Part shown: positions 11,334 to 22,350 of the stretch, piece by piece
Layout: the number at the start of each line of letters is the position of its first letter
Numbering within the stretch: the first letter of the stretch is position 1
NCBI RefSeq assembly: GCF_954871325.1
Contig: NC_088775.1
Coordinates: 61,233,561 to 61,297,560 of the forward strand
Direction: 5' to 3'
DNA: 64,000 bases
DNA from: Gordionus sp. m RMFG-2023
Lineage: Eukaryota; Nematomorpha; Gordioida; Chordodea; Parachordodidae
Notes under the pieces: generated by a model
What the model was told of the DNA's origin: nothing
The model's input: only the letters and a program-made list of their open reading frames with translations
Databases searched by the model: none
Position numbers and translations under genes: made by a program

Positions 11334-12244
11334 AGTTGAGCCAGTGGGCCCTACAACGGGAGGAAGTGGGGGTCCGAAGCATCTGCTTTTAAAAATTTGA
11401 AAGGGTTTTTTTTTAAATTTATATCTTTTATTGTTTTGCTACATCGATCTATAACCAATTGATTTCTGGTTTATGTATGTAAAAATAAGACGCCCCCCCC
11501 CCACAACTTATCATTTAATTTAATATGTATTGACGGAAATTTTGGTCGATGGATTTCTTGTCATAAATTATTTTTCCAATTTCAAAATATGCCCAAAAAT
11601 ATTAACCAAAAAAAATACAAAAGCTTAATTAAAAATTGCACATCGCATAATATAAGAGATGATAAATGGACAGATCCCATTAGAAAAAGACATGGTGGGC
11701 TTAATTTTAATGATATATAGAAAAGCTTTTAGTAGCTTTTAAGAATATTACTCAAAATTAGACAAATATAGCATAATTTTTTTATTAAATATTTAATTGT
11801 TTATACTTATTTTATAAAGGGTATTAAATCGCAATTTAAGAAAAAAGAAGTAAAAAGTGGTAATTCAATGCTGTTGATATAATAAATATGTTTATTAATA
11901 CAATAATTTTTTAAAAGTGTACTAATAATAACAAAAATGTGTTAGAAAAAAATATAGTATCTGACTCTGATAATGATCATGAAATTTAATCATGATATTA
12001 TTGTGCATGAATCTTCACGGCACATATGATAGCCGATTATGGAAGGCTTTCACATAACAAAAATTCCTTATTACAATTTATAATCCCCAGAAAGAATGTG
12101 TGGATAATAACCGTTCTATCATAAGAATAATAATATGTCTAGGTTATTTAATAACTCATAACCAAGCCTTCTGGGGGAACAGGCAACAAGAAGGCAAGAT
12201 GATAGACCTTATTAAACTCAGATTCTGAACCCGTACTCAAAATG

Positions 12245-13025
12245 CAGGGATGACCCGACAAAATTTTTGCCCGGGTTCGGTTCGGGTTCAGTTTAAGGTT
12301 AATAAAATAGGTGGGTTCGGTTCGGGTTCGGTTCAGGGTAATATTTTTGAACCCAAGTTTGGTTCCGGGTTCAGCTCGGATTTAGGAATTTTTGAATTGA
12401 TAAAAAAAAAATTCTATATTTAAATCATAATTAAAAAACTTGACATAAATTTGGTATAAAAAATAAATTTTTCATTTTATTTATAGTCAAAATATAGTTT
12501 AAAATACAAAGCATAGTCAGGTATAGATTTAAAAAATTTTATTTAGACGTATTTCTTTAAATTAACAATATCCAATATAATAATGTTTACTTTGACTTGT
12601 TTACTTTCATTTTCCTCTAATTAATAATATTTGAGAATAAGTTAAAAATTAAAAATAAATGGCGTAAATTGTTTAAAATTTATTAACAATCCAAAAGGAA
12701 TCGAGAATAAATTATAAAAAATTTAAAAATGGAGTAAATGAATTAAGTTATTTAAAATTTATTAACACTTCACTTAATTGGAAATTTGAAAATATTATAA
12801 AATGTCAAGTAAATTATTAATCTTTGTATTTACAATTATACAAATATCTTATAAATTTAAACAATACACTGAACCCGGTTGAACCCGGGTTTAAATAAAA
12901 TTCCCGGGTTTGGTTCGGGGTTTTGAAAAATTTATAAACGGGGTTCCGGTTCGGTTCGGATTCAAATTTTTATTCCAAAAAACCTTGGTTTTCTTCTCCG
13001 AGTTCGGGTTCGGTTCGAACCCCTG
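12245..13025. mobile_element. hAT-type MITE with CCGGGTTCGG termini, nested
   Basis: It starts CAGGGATGACCCGAC and ends GGTTCGAACCCCTG, with long GGTTCGGGTTC-rich arms in inverted orientation. The flanks TCAAAATG (12237-12244) and TTAAAATG (13026-13033) form an 8-bp duplication with one mismatch. No open frame of note lies inside, so it is nonautonomous. It sits within the hAT remnant 11342-16181. Confidence 0.75.
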
Positions 13026-13253
13026 TTAAAATGTATATACAACAAAATGAAGAAGGGAGAAAAAAAATAAGGGATTAAAAACGAAATTATATTCAAATAT
13101 ATTATATCATATAACAACATAAATATTCTCATTGAAACCATGAAAAATATGGTTATAAAAAAAATTAAAAATGAGATTGAATTTAACAGGTGCTTTTCAA
13201 TCATAGTTGATGGCACATATGATGTTTCCAAATCAGAAGTAATAGCTTTGATA

Positions 13254-15127
13254 CAGGCGCGTACGCAGGAATTTGGTCTGGGGGGGGGGGGGGGGGATAA
13301 TAAATTTTTTTAAGAAATATTATTGTTATTTATAAATATCAAGCATAAATTTATTAGGACTAATAACTATTTCTAATACACAATTTTAAATTATATGAAT
13401 TATAAAAAAATTATATATACAAACCGGCACATAAATAACTATAAAATAAATGTGAATTAAAAAATATAAAGTGAATATAACCACCATATGAATCACTTAA
13501 ATGACCCAAAATAGAAATTTGAATTTTTTGAACCTTTAAAATTTATATATGAAGTAAAAAAATTTAATGTTGGAAATATAAATATTAATACACAAAAAGT
13601 TACTTAGGAATAATTGTATTTTGTATTATATTTACAATGTAAAATCTAATCTTCGTTGGGATTGAGCCAATTTTTGAATTACTCATCCTTGCTTGGCGTC
13701 AAATGCCTATAAATATTTAAAAGATCCAAACCATTCAATCCACTTTCAAAAGTTGTACTTCTTAGGTATGTTTTCAGAGAACTGCAGGCCCGGTTCCCGG
13801 GCCGGACCGTATTTTAATTTTTTTAAATAAACTCGGATCGGGCCTGATTTTTTTAAAAAAAATTATCCGGGCCCGGCTATATATTTTACAAATATTTGAA
13901 ATTAGCTATAAAAATCAAAAATAAATTAATTTCTTTAAAAAAAACCGGGGCCGGGCCGAAAAAAATTTTGAAAAAAAATCCAGGCCATGCCCTGCAAATT
14001 GTATCTCTGCAGGGCTCTGTTATTCTTCTTAAAAAAGAGAGTGTTCTCTCATTAGTTTACTAATGGGAAGAGTTGCTAATATTATATATAATCATTTTAA
14101 TACATTGGGAATAAAATCTAAAATGTGTTTGAAATTATACAAAGCATCCATAGCTTTTTTTGGGACTATATCTTAGTTAATCTTTTAAACATAGTTATTC
14201 AGCTAATAAGGCAACAAACAAATATTATTTTTTTTCTATCACCATCTGAAAAAGATTGGGAAGGCTTTTGTGGAAGTAATATCTGCAGATTGGTAAGTGC
14301 TGCATGATGAATTAAAAACCATTCATTTATTTGGATTATAGTTTTATAATACTTTTCTACTGATCTTATACTAATGTTTTGACGTTGAACTTGCCTTGCT
14401 GCAAATCGAGTGAGACAAATATTAAACACGTATAATTCTCCTTTTGACTCAACAATAACATATAAAATTGAAATTCTTCATCAACATTAGCCCTAATATC
14501 ATTGAGTTCTAATAAAATGCTCTCCGCTATTCTCATCTTATTAATCAAGTCAATGCCATGTTTTTGAAAAGTATTACATAAAATAGTTGTATAATTAAAT
14601 AATACATTCTAATGAGAAAAAAAATTGAAATAAGTATTGAATCCAATAATTTTCTTGCTTCTGAGGAAATATTTCTTTCAGGCCATATTGATATTTCAGT
14701 AATAGCATTAATAGTCGGTTCTTCTAACTCCATAAAAGCTGTTACTGCTTGATGGCGGAGACTTCATCTCGTTGGACAAGCTTGCACTTTCTTTCTCCCT
14801 GTTGGACAAGGAGTTTCAGAAAAATTATTATTTGACTAGAAATATGAAAATGGTAGATAAATATTACGCCACTAGAAATTTGAAAATAATAGGTAAATAT
14901 TACGCCAATGAAAACTTGAAATCGAAATTAATTGATAAAATAACTTAATAGATGAATGTGATAAATAAATGTAATTATATATATATTTAATATGAGATAG
15001 GAATATATATTAACAAATAAAAATTAATTTAAACATTAATATTTTTGAAAAATTTATCCGGCATCTGCAATTTTTGGCTTGGGGGGGGGGGGGTGTCTTC
15101 CTGCCCCCCCCGCTGGGTACGCCAATG
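13254..15127 (-). mobile_element. hAT transposon copy with TACGC termini (copy 1), nested
   Basis: The left end is CAGGCGCGTACGCAG and the right end CTGGGTACGCCAATG, an inverted pair sharing GTACGC. The flanking duplication CTTTGATA is perfect at 13246-13253 and 15128-15135. Minus-strand remnants of a hAT transposase are visible at 14199-14790: TRWSLRHQAVTAF in pieces, then ITEISIWPERNISSEARKLL, then KMRIAESILLELNDIR, then RQVQRQNISIRSVEKYY. These match the TRW and RQ..R..YY stretches of hAT proteins between the catalytic core and the C-terminal dimerisation region. The C-terminal region is missing and frames are broken. It inserted into the DUF4371 coding part of 11342-16181. Confidence 0.8.
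13775..14019. mobile_element. GGCCCGG-rich MITE inside the nested hAT
   Basis: It begins CAGAGAACTGCAGG and ends CTCTGCAGGGCTCTG, an inverted terminal pair, with GGCCCGG blocks and T/A-run spacers between. The same insertion is present at the corresponding place in the second copy of the host hAT (30704-31053), so it predates the spread of that hAT. Confidence 0.7.
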
Positions 15128-16192
15128 CTTTGATAGTAATATATGTGAAAAATAGTGAGACGCCTAAGCCTATTGAAAGACTGATAGACAAATTTTGTAT
15201 GGGAAATACAACTGTCTCAATATTAAAAAGAATATAATATCCAAACTTGGCTCTATGAATTTTCTTGAATCCTAGTTGGGCAAGGCTATGATGGTGTCTC
15301 AAACATGAGTGGAAGTATCAATTGAGTGAAACTTTGATTCGAGCGGAGGCGCCAAAGGTAGCTTTAATTGGTGCTACTGTCATCGATTAAATTTAAACAT
15401 TGTTCAATTATGTCAATGAATTGCGAAATGTTTTAGGAATATAAGACGAGATTTATATATATTTTAATGGTGTTATTAGGTGCTCAAAACATGTCAGAGT
15501 AATGCACTGACAAAATCGCAACGATATCTACGCATCAAGAATACCACTTGTTAATATAATTTTATTTGTTTAGATAGAAGGTGGCTATCGTCATATAAAG
15601 CTATTGTAAAAATTTTCTACTTTATGATGCCTTGAGGGCAGCTTTAACAAATTTAAAGGATTCTGAAGATCCTGCCACTTCCGCTATAGTGCTATAGCCT
15701 TTAGAATAGAAAAATTTTATTTTATTTTATCACTTTGTGTTTTGGATAAAATAACCATTTCGAAGGATATAGGGTTTGCAATAGTTCAAATTCAATTGGC
15801 AAAAGATTGCCTAATTAATTTGAGAAGTATAATTTAAATTATTGTCTTTAATTATTTTTTAATCCTAATATATAATAACACTGAATTTTTGGATGTTTTC
15901 AAAGGCACGAGATTTTATGAAGTAGAGAAATATTTTATCAATGGAAAAAATATTTAAACAATTAAATATTGATAAAATTATAAATTCCTTAGCTTTCTCT
16001 TCCCCCAATTTATCTAAATTATTAATTTAAAAATAATATTTTTTACATTTTATTTATATTATATATTAAAGATTGATGCAATAAAAATTTATGGGTGTCA
16101 AAAGTTAACCATTTTTTCGAGGGGGGATAGTACTTTTCAGGGGGGTATTCAGCTTCCATTTCTCATAAAGAGTAGGGGCTGAGTTGAGCATA

Positions 16193-17074
16193 GGGTAGAC
16201 CGGGTATTTCAGACATGGGGAAATCCGGATAGCCTTTGCATTTAAAAACTATTTGACTTTGATACTTGAAATTTATAATTAAAATAGGTTTATAAAAAAA
16301 AATTAATTTATGAGAAAAAAATTTAGTTTCCGACATTTTGAAAAAATTTTATTGGAGAAAAATCTCATTTAATGACTAAAAGTAAAAAAAAATGTTTGTT
16401 AGATTTTTTTTTGTTTAAAATAATTTATTCTAGTTTCATACATTAAAATTGCTATTGTGAACAACTGTGAACCTTTAACAAATATAAAACAAAATTTCAA
16501 AGATTTTGAACAAATTTATTTGATAATGATCGCATTTATGCAGATACTATCTCCGGGAATATGCCGGGTGGGGTAATTGTAGGACACTATAAATGTTTTC
16601 ATCATTGATATTTTATTTATAATTTTTTAAAATGTGAAAATTTATAAAGAAAAATAATCATAAATTTATTACTAATAAAGATTATAACAAAATTTTAAAA
16701 ATGCATAAGGGTAAAGTATCTATTAAAACCATATCAAACATTTGGCCAATGATGAGCCTCGAGGATTATTATATTCATTAATAAAGTTTATTTATATAAT
16801 TTGTCGATTTTAAAATCATTTTCTATTAAAATAAAGCTCCAATAAACATTTGTTTCTAAATATCCTGGATGTGTCCGGGAATACCCCGGGCTTGGAGCAA
16901 ATCCGGACAAAAAATGATTCTCGTTAAATTCGTTCGGAAAAAAAATACCTAGGCAATAATGAATCATAGCATGATGGGGGTTCTTACTCATATAGCTATT
17001 TTTGCGCAAAGTCTTATTTACTCAATTATATGACACTTTAAGTCAAATATGTCCGAAATATTTCCGGACTTCCC
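16193..17074. mobile_element. MITE with TA target duplication
   Basis: Inverted ends are GGGTAGACCGGGTATTTC on the left and, in reverse complement, GGGAAGTCCGGAAATATTTC on the right. TA flanks them at 16191-16192 and 17075-17076. Internal CCGGG patches occur at about 16553 and 16875. No transposase is seen. The TA target and GGG termini suggest a Tc1/mariner-type mobiliser, but that is inference. The left end touches the duplication of the preceding hAT. Confidence 0.65.
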
Positions 17075-17802
17075 TATTCAATGTTTGACACAATTTCCCA
17101 ACATACATAAGCTACATTTTAGTGAGTCTGGTTCCACTACATTATCTGATGGCAGATGAAAATAGAAATTATTTTTCAGGACTTTTTAATGAATTGTTTT
17201 CATACACCTGCCAGAAAAATGAACTCTAGGAACATATAATACAAGGGTCATTTATATAAAATAATGAAAGTAGATCTTTTTTTATGAATCTTGCTAAATA
17301 CAGTTTTACACCATAATAATCCTGGCCTATTATATTAGAGGAATTCATCTTTAAATAATGATGTTGCTTTATGCTTTCACCAAAAAAACTCTCTATATCA
17401 ATTATTCTTATTATATTATCTTGGACTTTTCCATAAAAAATATACTAAATATTAAGCTCAAATTTCACAACTTGCTTCATCTTTTATCTCATCAGATTTA
17501 AGACAAAAAAACGGCATTTCATCATATTTTATAATTTGTTGAGATAGATTACAACACAATTTCTGCCATAATAGATATGACTTCATTTAGAATTTGAAGT
17601 GATGTGTATAAGGGTCTTTTTTGGTATTTAATTTGGTCGAAATGGAGGAGTATAAACTTTATTTCTAAAATAATTAATAAAAAGGCCCCCTATATACATT
17701 TTTTAAAATCAATATTGCGACGTCTTTTTAATAATTGGTATGACAATATTCTGCAATACCTGTTTTTAATATTTTCAATTTAACAAAAGCATTATAAATC
17801 TT

Positions 17803-18030
17803 TTTAGGCATTTTAATGTATCATGTAAATATACAGGCCATACTCTTAAAAGACTTTTAGACCAGAGGAGGACTGGACATTTAAAAACATCTCGAATCAT
17901 TTATGAGAATTTTAAGGCTATTAGTGAAATATTATTTTACTTCTATAATAGAACTCTTGACTCGGAGGTTTTCACTCGTGATTTCAGGAGGAGACACTGG
18001 TCTTTTTCTCAATACATTAATATAAATTAA
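17803..18030 (+). other. Unrecognised 75-codon open frame, possible exon or remnant
   Basis: The frame starts right after an acceptor-like CTTTTTAG and runs 75 codons to TAA without an internal ATG start. The product has a GHTLKRLLDQRRTGHLKTSR stretch and ends RRHWSFSQY, with a balanced residue mix unlike the surrounding K/N/F/I-rich frames. I recognise no family. It could be an exon of a host gene, or a piece of a decayed transposase. Confidence 0.3.
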
Positions 18031-18589
18031 CTACATTGGTCTTTGTAGTTTATAAAATATTAATAACAATTGATCCATTAAATAAGTATCAGTCAGGTGA
18101 TACTAATATATAGTATATGACATAGATTGTAAACGTTTACGACGAGACGACTGAAGAATTATAATATCTTTTTAATTGGCCAAAAACTGTTTTATCTATG
18201 GTTGTAATTTATATGTTCAATGTGGTGGGAGAGTTAATAATATTATACACTGTTATAAGCAAAAGCGTTTTTGGTCTTTTATAGTTAAAACTTTAGCAGG
18301 CTTATGAATAGTTGTTAAACCTATATTAATAACTCATATAATAATGAATAGTTCAACATATAAATATTTATAATATGCATTTTATCAGTCATTAATTATT
18401 TCAATTGCAATCATTTTTATATTCAATAAATTAGAATTTTTTTAATATGATAACTATTCTTACCTTATTATATGACTTAATAAATTAACATTTTACCTGT
18501 TTGCCATATTAAAGACCTCATTTGCAATTATTCTTGTATTATCAAATATTTGTGATTATCAAAAAATTTATCTAAATTATTCTTTTAAA

Positions 18590-18838
18590 ATTAGAAGCCC
18601 CTGCAAAGCTGGTTCCTTCAAGGCTCGTCAGTGATATGGAAGGATTATTTTTAAGAAATGATGTTAATTAATTCACACCAGCGGATTTGTTATTTACCCA
18701 AGATTGTGGTACTTCAATTTGTATTCGGGTGAAAGTTCATAGGCAAAATTTCTGGCCCATATTTAAACAAAATAATAAAATTTTTATTGATAAAATTACT
18801 CTTTATGGTAAAGCCTATTATACAAATACAAATTAGAT
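18590..18838 (+). other. Unrecognised degraded coding-like segment
   Basis: One frame reads for about 80 codons with a single internal stop (TAA after RNDVN): PAKLVPSRLVSDMEGLF before it, FTPADLLFTQDCGTSICIRV and KITLYGKAYY after it. The composition is protein-like, and the segment lies 0.6 kb downstream of the frame at 17803-18030 on the same strand. No family is recognised. Confidence 0.3.
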
Positions 18839-19200
18839 GTCTTGATAGAATACTTTTCAGGTATTGATTCTTGTTGACTTTTAAAAATTTATGTTAAATA
18901 AAATAAATTCGTTTTTCTTTTGAATCTTGAATTATGGATTGTGGCATAACTAAGGTTAGTGATGTTTATTATAATGAGTTTTGACTAAATATCATTATCA
19001 ATTTATAATTACTAACCTGTGTAAAAAAATTTTAAATAGCTGAAAAGGCTCGTCTTAACCTCATAAAAATAGCCCCATCCCACTACCTTCACTTAAGATC
19101 ATATTAGCATTTTTAATTTTTTTACTCGGGTAAGTTGATATTTTATAAAATAGGATATTTTCTTTTATTTAAAATAATTTTTGAGTGGTAAAAATGTATA

Positions 19201-19906
19201 GGTGAGACTAAAGTAAGGTGAACCCCGGGGCTTGGCAAACCACTTACTCTCATTTTAAAACTAAATGCAGTAGAAGGTTATTTTACCCTAACACAGTTTT
19301 TCTTAGTTTACATCTATTGACAAAAAATCTTTTGAAATTTTTAACTATTAAAAATTTTATTTAAGAAATAAAATTTTCAAAAGATTTTTACATGTCAGAA
19401 TTTTAATTTTTATTAAAATATATAATCATTTATTTGTAAATTAAATTTTATAACAAAGTTTAAATATTCTTCTATAATTTGGGAAAGTTTTATGAATATT
19501 TATTATATTTAGATACTATTTCAATCTTAGTAAAGCTAGAACTAGCGGGCTTACTAAACCTACATGTCAATTATGGCAGTTGATAATGAAAAAATTTCAA
19601 AATCTTGAAAAGGCAATTACATGGCTGTTTTATGATTGGTATTTAGGATTTATGCTAAGAAATCATAATCTCTCCTTAAGATCCTTATTTTTTTTATGTC
19701 CAAAATGTTTACTAAATTAACCAAAATTAAGTTTCAATTTTTATATATAATTAGCTTCATTTATAAGCATTATGATATTTTGAACAAAAAAACAATAAAA
19801 TTATTCTATACGTATCATTATTAATAAATAAAAATGCATTTCAATTTATTATGACCTAAAAAACCAATGATTTAGGAAGCCCCTTGAAGTGGTTTGCCTC
19901 ACCCTC
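19201..19906. mobile_element. MITE of the GGTGAGACT / GGGGAGACT terminal family
   Basis: The left end GGTGAGACTAAAGTAAGG follows TATA. The right end, read in reverse complement, is GAGGGTGAGGCAAACCACTT followed by a GGGGCTT match to the left arm. TA flanks both sides. Its left third (19201-19500) reappears in inverted orientation at 59330-59565. There is no open frame. Confidence 0.55.
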
Positions 19907-20063
19907 TATAGGGGCTTGTTAGACAAAACTTTCACTTTTCAATAAATAAAACTAAAAAAAATGATTATATTCTTACATTTTTATAAGGCACCTTTATAGA
20001 GTATAGTTTTAGGTATCTAATCATATATCATTTTTTATATTATCTAAAAAAACCAGGAGTACT

Positions 20064-21471
20064 TAGACATGTGCGCCGACAGCATTATCGGCGGCGACGT
20101 TTCTTTTTATAAAATGATCGGCTGGCGGCGGCTAAACAATTTAGATCCGCTACATCGGCGGCAGCGCTACGGCGTCAAATATTTTTCTAACTCAAATTTT
20201 TTTTAATTAAAATTATAAATTCATTGGAAACACTTATAAAATAAAATTTATGCTTTATTATGTTTATAACTATAATTTAATGATTTTATTAAGTTAAAAT
20301 TATCATATATAATATTTATATTTATAGGACATTAATTAATGATCTTTTAGAATTCAGAGTGAGCCCAGCTATGGAAAATACACGCTCGCTGGGTGTGCTC
20401 GTAGCTGGAAAACACAGGATCTTTCTAGGTAATATTGAAAGTTTAGGAAAATTTAATGCTCTTATCTTCCAAAAATCTAAGAAATCTTTTTCTAAATTAT
20501 AAGGCGAAAATAATGAATAACACTCTTTTTCTAAACTATTTAAATAGTCTTGTTGTTGCAGATTATTTTTATTAGATGAATGTTTCATAGCTTTTGACTT
20601 AAGATAATTAAATTCTGAAGCCTTCCGTCGTTTCACATTTGGTAAATTCGTCCGTGTGTAAGTTTCAACTTTTTCTATCTCGGAAAGAATAGTTTCAGCG
20701 GTATGTTTTTGAGTGACATGATGTGTCGCCAATGTATAAAATACAATATTAAAAATTATTTCGTGAAATGTAAAGAGAATATAATTTCGCCGTCTATATT
20801 TGTCGGTCCACGTATCAAAAGTTTTAGCACAAAATTTAGGACCTATATTAATTTGTTGACATATGTATGCTTTCATTGATAAATTCACATCATCTAATCC
20901 ACTCCGGCTAAGTGTTGTTCTATCTGGTAAATCTTTTGTATCTGAAATAATGCCTTATTTCTACATAATAAAAAGTTAATAATAAAAATATTATGCCATA
21001 AAAAATTCTAAATGTGAGATGAGATCAGTTTTTTTAAATATTCTATTATAAAATAATTAAATATTTTAACAGTTAAAATAAAAATTAAGATTAAAATAAT
21101 AAAATATATAATAATATCAATACCTTTTCTGTTTTACTATCCTATCCTAATCTTATCTCATCTAACACGTTGGTTACAGACCTGCCCAAAGTGAGCCAAC
21201 GCGTATTATATGGATTGTTACATATCAAACTTATAGCAAATAATATTTATTAATTTTAAAAAATAAAATCACATTTTAATAATTCAAAAAATATTTAATA
21301 TTTTTTTTCTTCTAGTTACAATTCATAAATAATATATAAAATAAATATTATTTTTAATAGTAAAAAATATGTATCACGCCGCCAAGCCGCTAAATTTTTA
21401 CATCGGCGGCGGCGTCGGCGCGGTCAAAAATCACCGGCGGCGGCGCATTTTACCAGCGGTGCACATTTTTA
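20064..21471 (-). mobile_element. hAT transposon, CGGCGG-end family, copy 1 (internally deleted)
   Basis: The left end TAGACATGTGCGCCGAC and the right end GTGCACATTTTTA enclose GC-rich subterminal CGGCGG clusters (20085-20180 and 21375-21450). A 188-codon open frame on the minus strand (20322-20888) encodes hAT pieces: FCAKTFDTWTDKYRRRNYI (catalytic Asp region), ATHHVTQKHTAETILSEIE and, at the C-terminus, CFPATSTPSERVFSIAGLT (dimerisation motif). Compared with copy 2, the central part between EIEKVE and SEFNYL is missing, an in-frame deletion of about 1 kb. So the protein keeps both ends but lacks the second catalytic Asp and the insertion domain. It forms one arm of the 20064-24674 inverted repeat. 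No matching 8-bp duplication flanks it. Confidence 0.8.
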
Positions 21472-21512
21472 GTTAAAAATAATATTTATTTTATATATTA
21501 TTTATGAATTTA

Positions 21513-22350
21513 TAATTAAAAATCTTTATTTTAAAATTTATATCATATTTATATTAATTTTGAAAATATATGGTATTCTGACTATAAATAATCATAATTA
21601 ATAAAAGATACTATATCTATAATCTATATAAAAATATATAATTAAAAGAAGGGAAATAAAAAATAAATAATTTATGATAATTAAAAAAATAATTTATGAT
21701 AATTAAAAAAATTTTTATTTTTAAATTAAGTATGATCGACGGGGCTTAATGACCCCTGTCTGGATATGCAGTTAGAACGACAGATTTTAGTTGATATTCT
21801 CTGTCGAAGGTAGAAGTCTTCTTTTGGATCACCTGTGATTAAACGTAGCCTTTGCCCTATTGTTTTGAATAATTTTAGGGCTTGGGGTCCAAATGATCCA
21901 CAGGTATCTGAGACTACCGGAACAAACAAAACATGGTTGCTATATTTGTTTGTTTTTGTGTTTTCGGCTTTTGTGATAGAGTTGGAGAAAAAAGATCTGG
22001 CAAGGCGATCCACACAAATATAATCAGAGGCGAGAGGTAGACCTTGGTTCCAAGGGACTAGCGTCATACCATCTGGTCTGGTTTGATTGTTGGGGCTGAG
22101 GCCAGATGGTTCCAGGGTAGAGGGAATATTTGAGGATTTCAAGGTTCTGGTGATGATTAAATTGATAGCATGGTGTCTGGGTTATCTGCCTTTTAAGAAA
22201 CGATAGTGTAGGGTGGTGTCCAAGACTATCGATGTGGGTTTCACATAGGACGCATGATGTAGGTGTTACGATTTCACATCCTAAACTAAGACCTATGGCT
22301 ATTCTGAGTTCTTCGTTAGTTAATAACAAGCCTAGATTAGAACTAGGTAC
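21513..22350 (-). mobile_element. LINE copy C: R2-type zinc finger and endonuclease fragment
   Basis: The minus strand encodes IAIGLSLGCEI, then a finger starting CVLCETHIDSLGHH, then, after a frame change, EPSGLSPNNQTRPDGMTLVP, LASDYICVDRL, KTNKYSNHVLFVPVV and FYLRQRIS. This is the same endonuclease module as copies A and B. The nuclease RPD and the KTNKY lysine block remain; the second acidic position reads SDY instead of WD(Y/F). Aligning the two hAT copies shows the LINE was inserted into copy 2 between the sequences at 21512 and 22351, about 0.84 kb, 5'-truncated. No clear target duplication was found. Confidence 0.8.

Larger units (their letters stand above)
11342..16181 (+). mobile_element. 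hAT transposon remnant (DUF4371 type) with nested insertions
   Basis: Ends are CAGTGGGCCCTAC on the left and GTAGGGGCTG on the right, an imperfect inverted pair. The flanking 8-bp duplication AGTTGAGC is perfect (11334-11341 and 16182-16189), the hallmark of hAT. Coding remnants of a DUF4371-type transposase are visible on the plus strand: CFSIIVDGTYDVSKSEV before the second insertion, VKNSETPKPIERL after it, and RWLSSYKAI near 15580. After subtracting the two insertions (12245-13025 and 13254-15127) the host element is about 2.2 kb. It has numerous stops and is dead. A shorter nonautonomous relative lies at 58833-59722. Confidence 0.8.
17077..19198. other. Unrecognised stretch with possible exon remnants
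   Basis: No known element could be named here. Two pieces look more protein-like than the AT-rich background: 17803-18030 and about 18590-18838. See their entries. Confidence 0.4.

Noticed and set aside
12962-13231. 89-codon minus-strand frame across the end of the 12245-13025 MITE
   Set aside because: It spans a transposon boundary and is antisense to the hAT transposase remnant.
16788-17009. 73-codon minus-strand frame within the TA-flanked MITE
   Set aside because: No family motif, and it lies in a nonautonomous repeat with GC-rich inverted patches that generate the P/S/G run.
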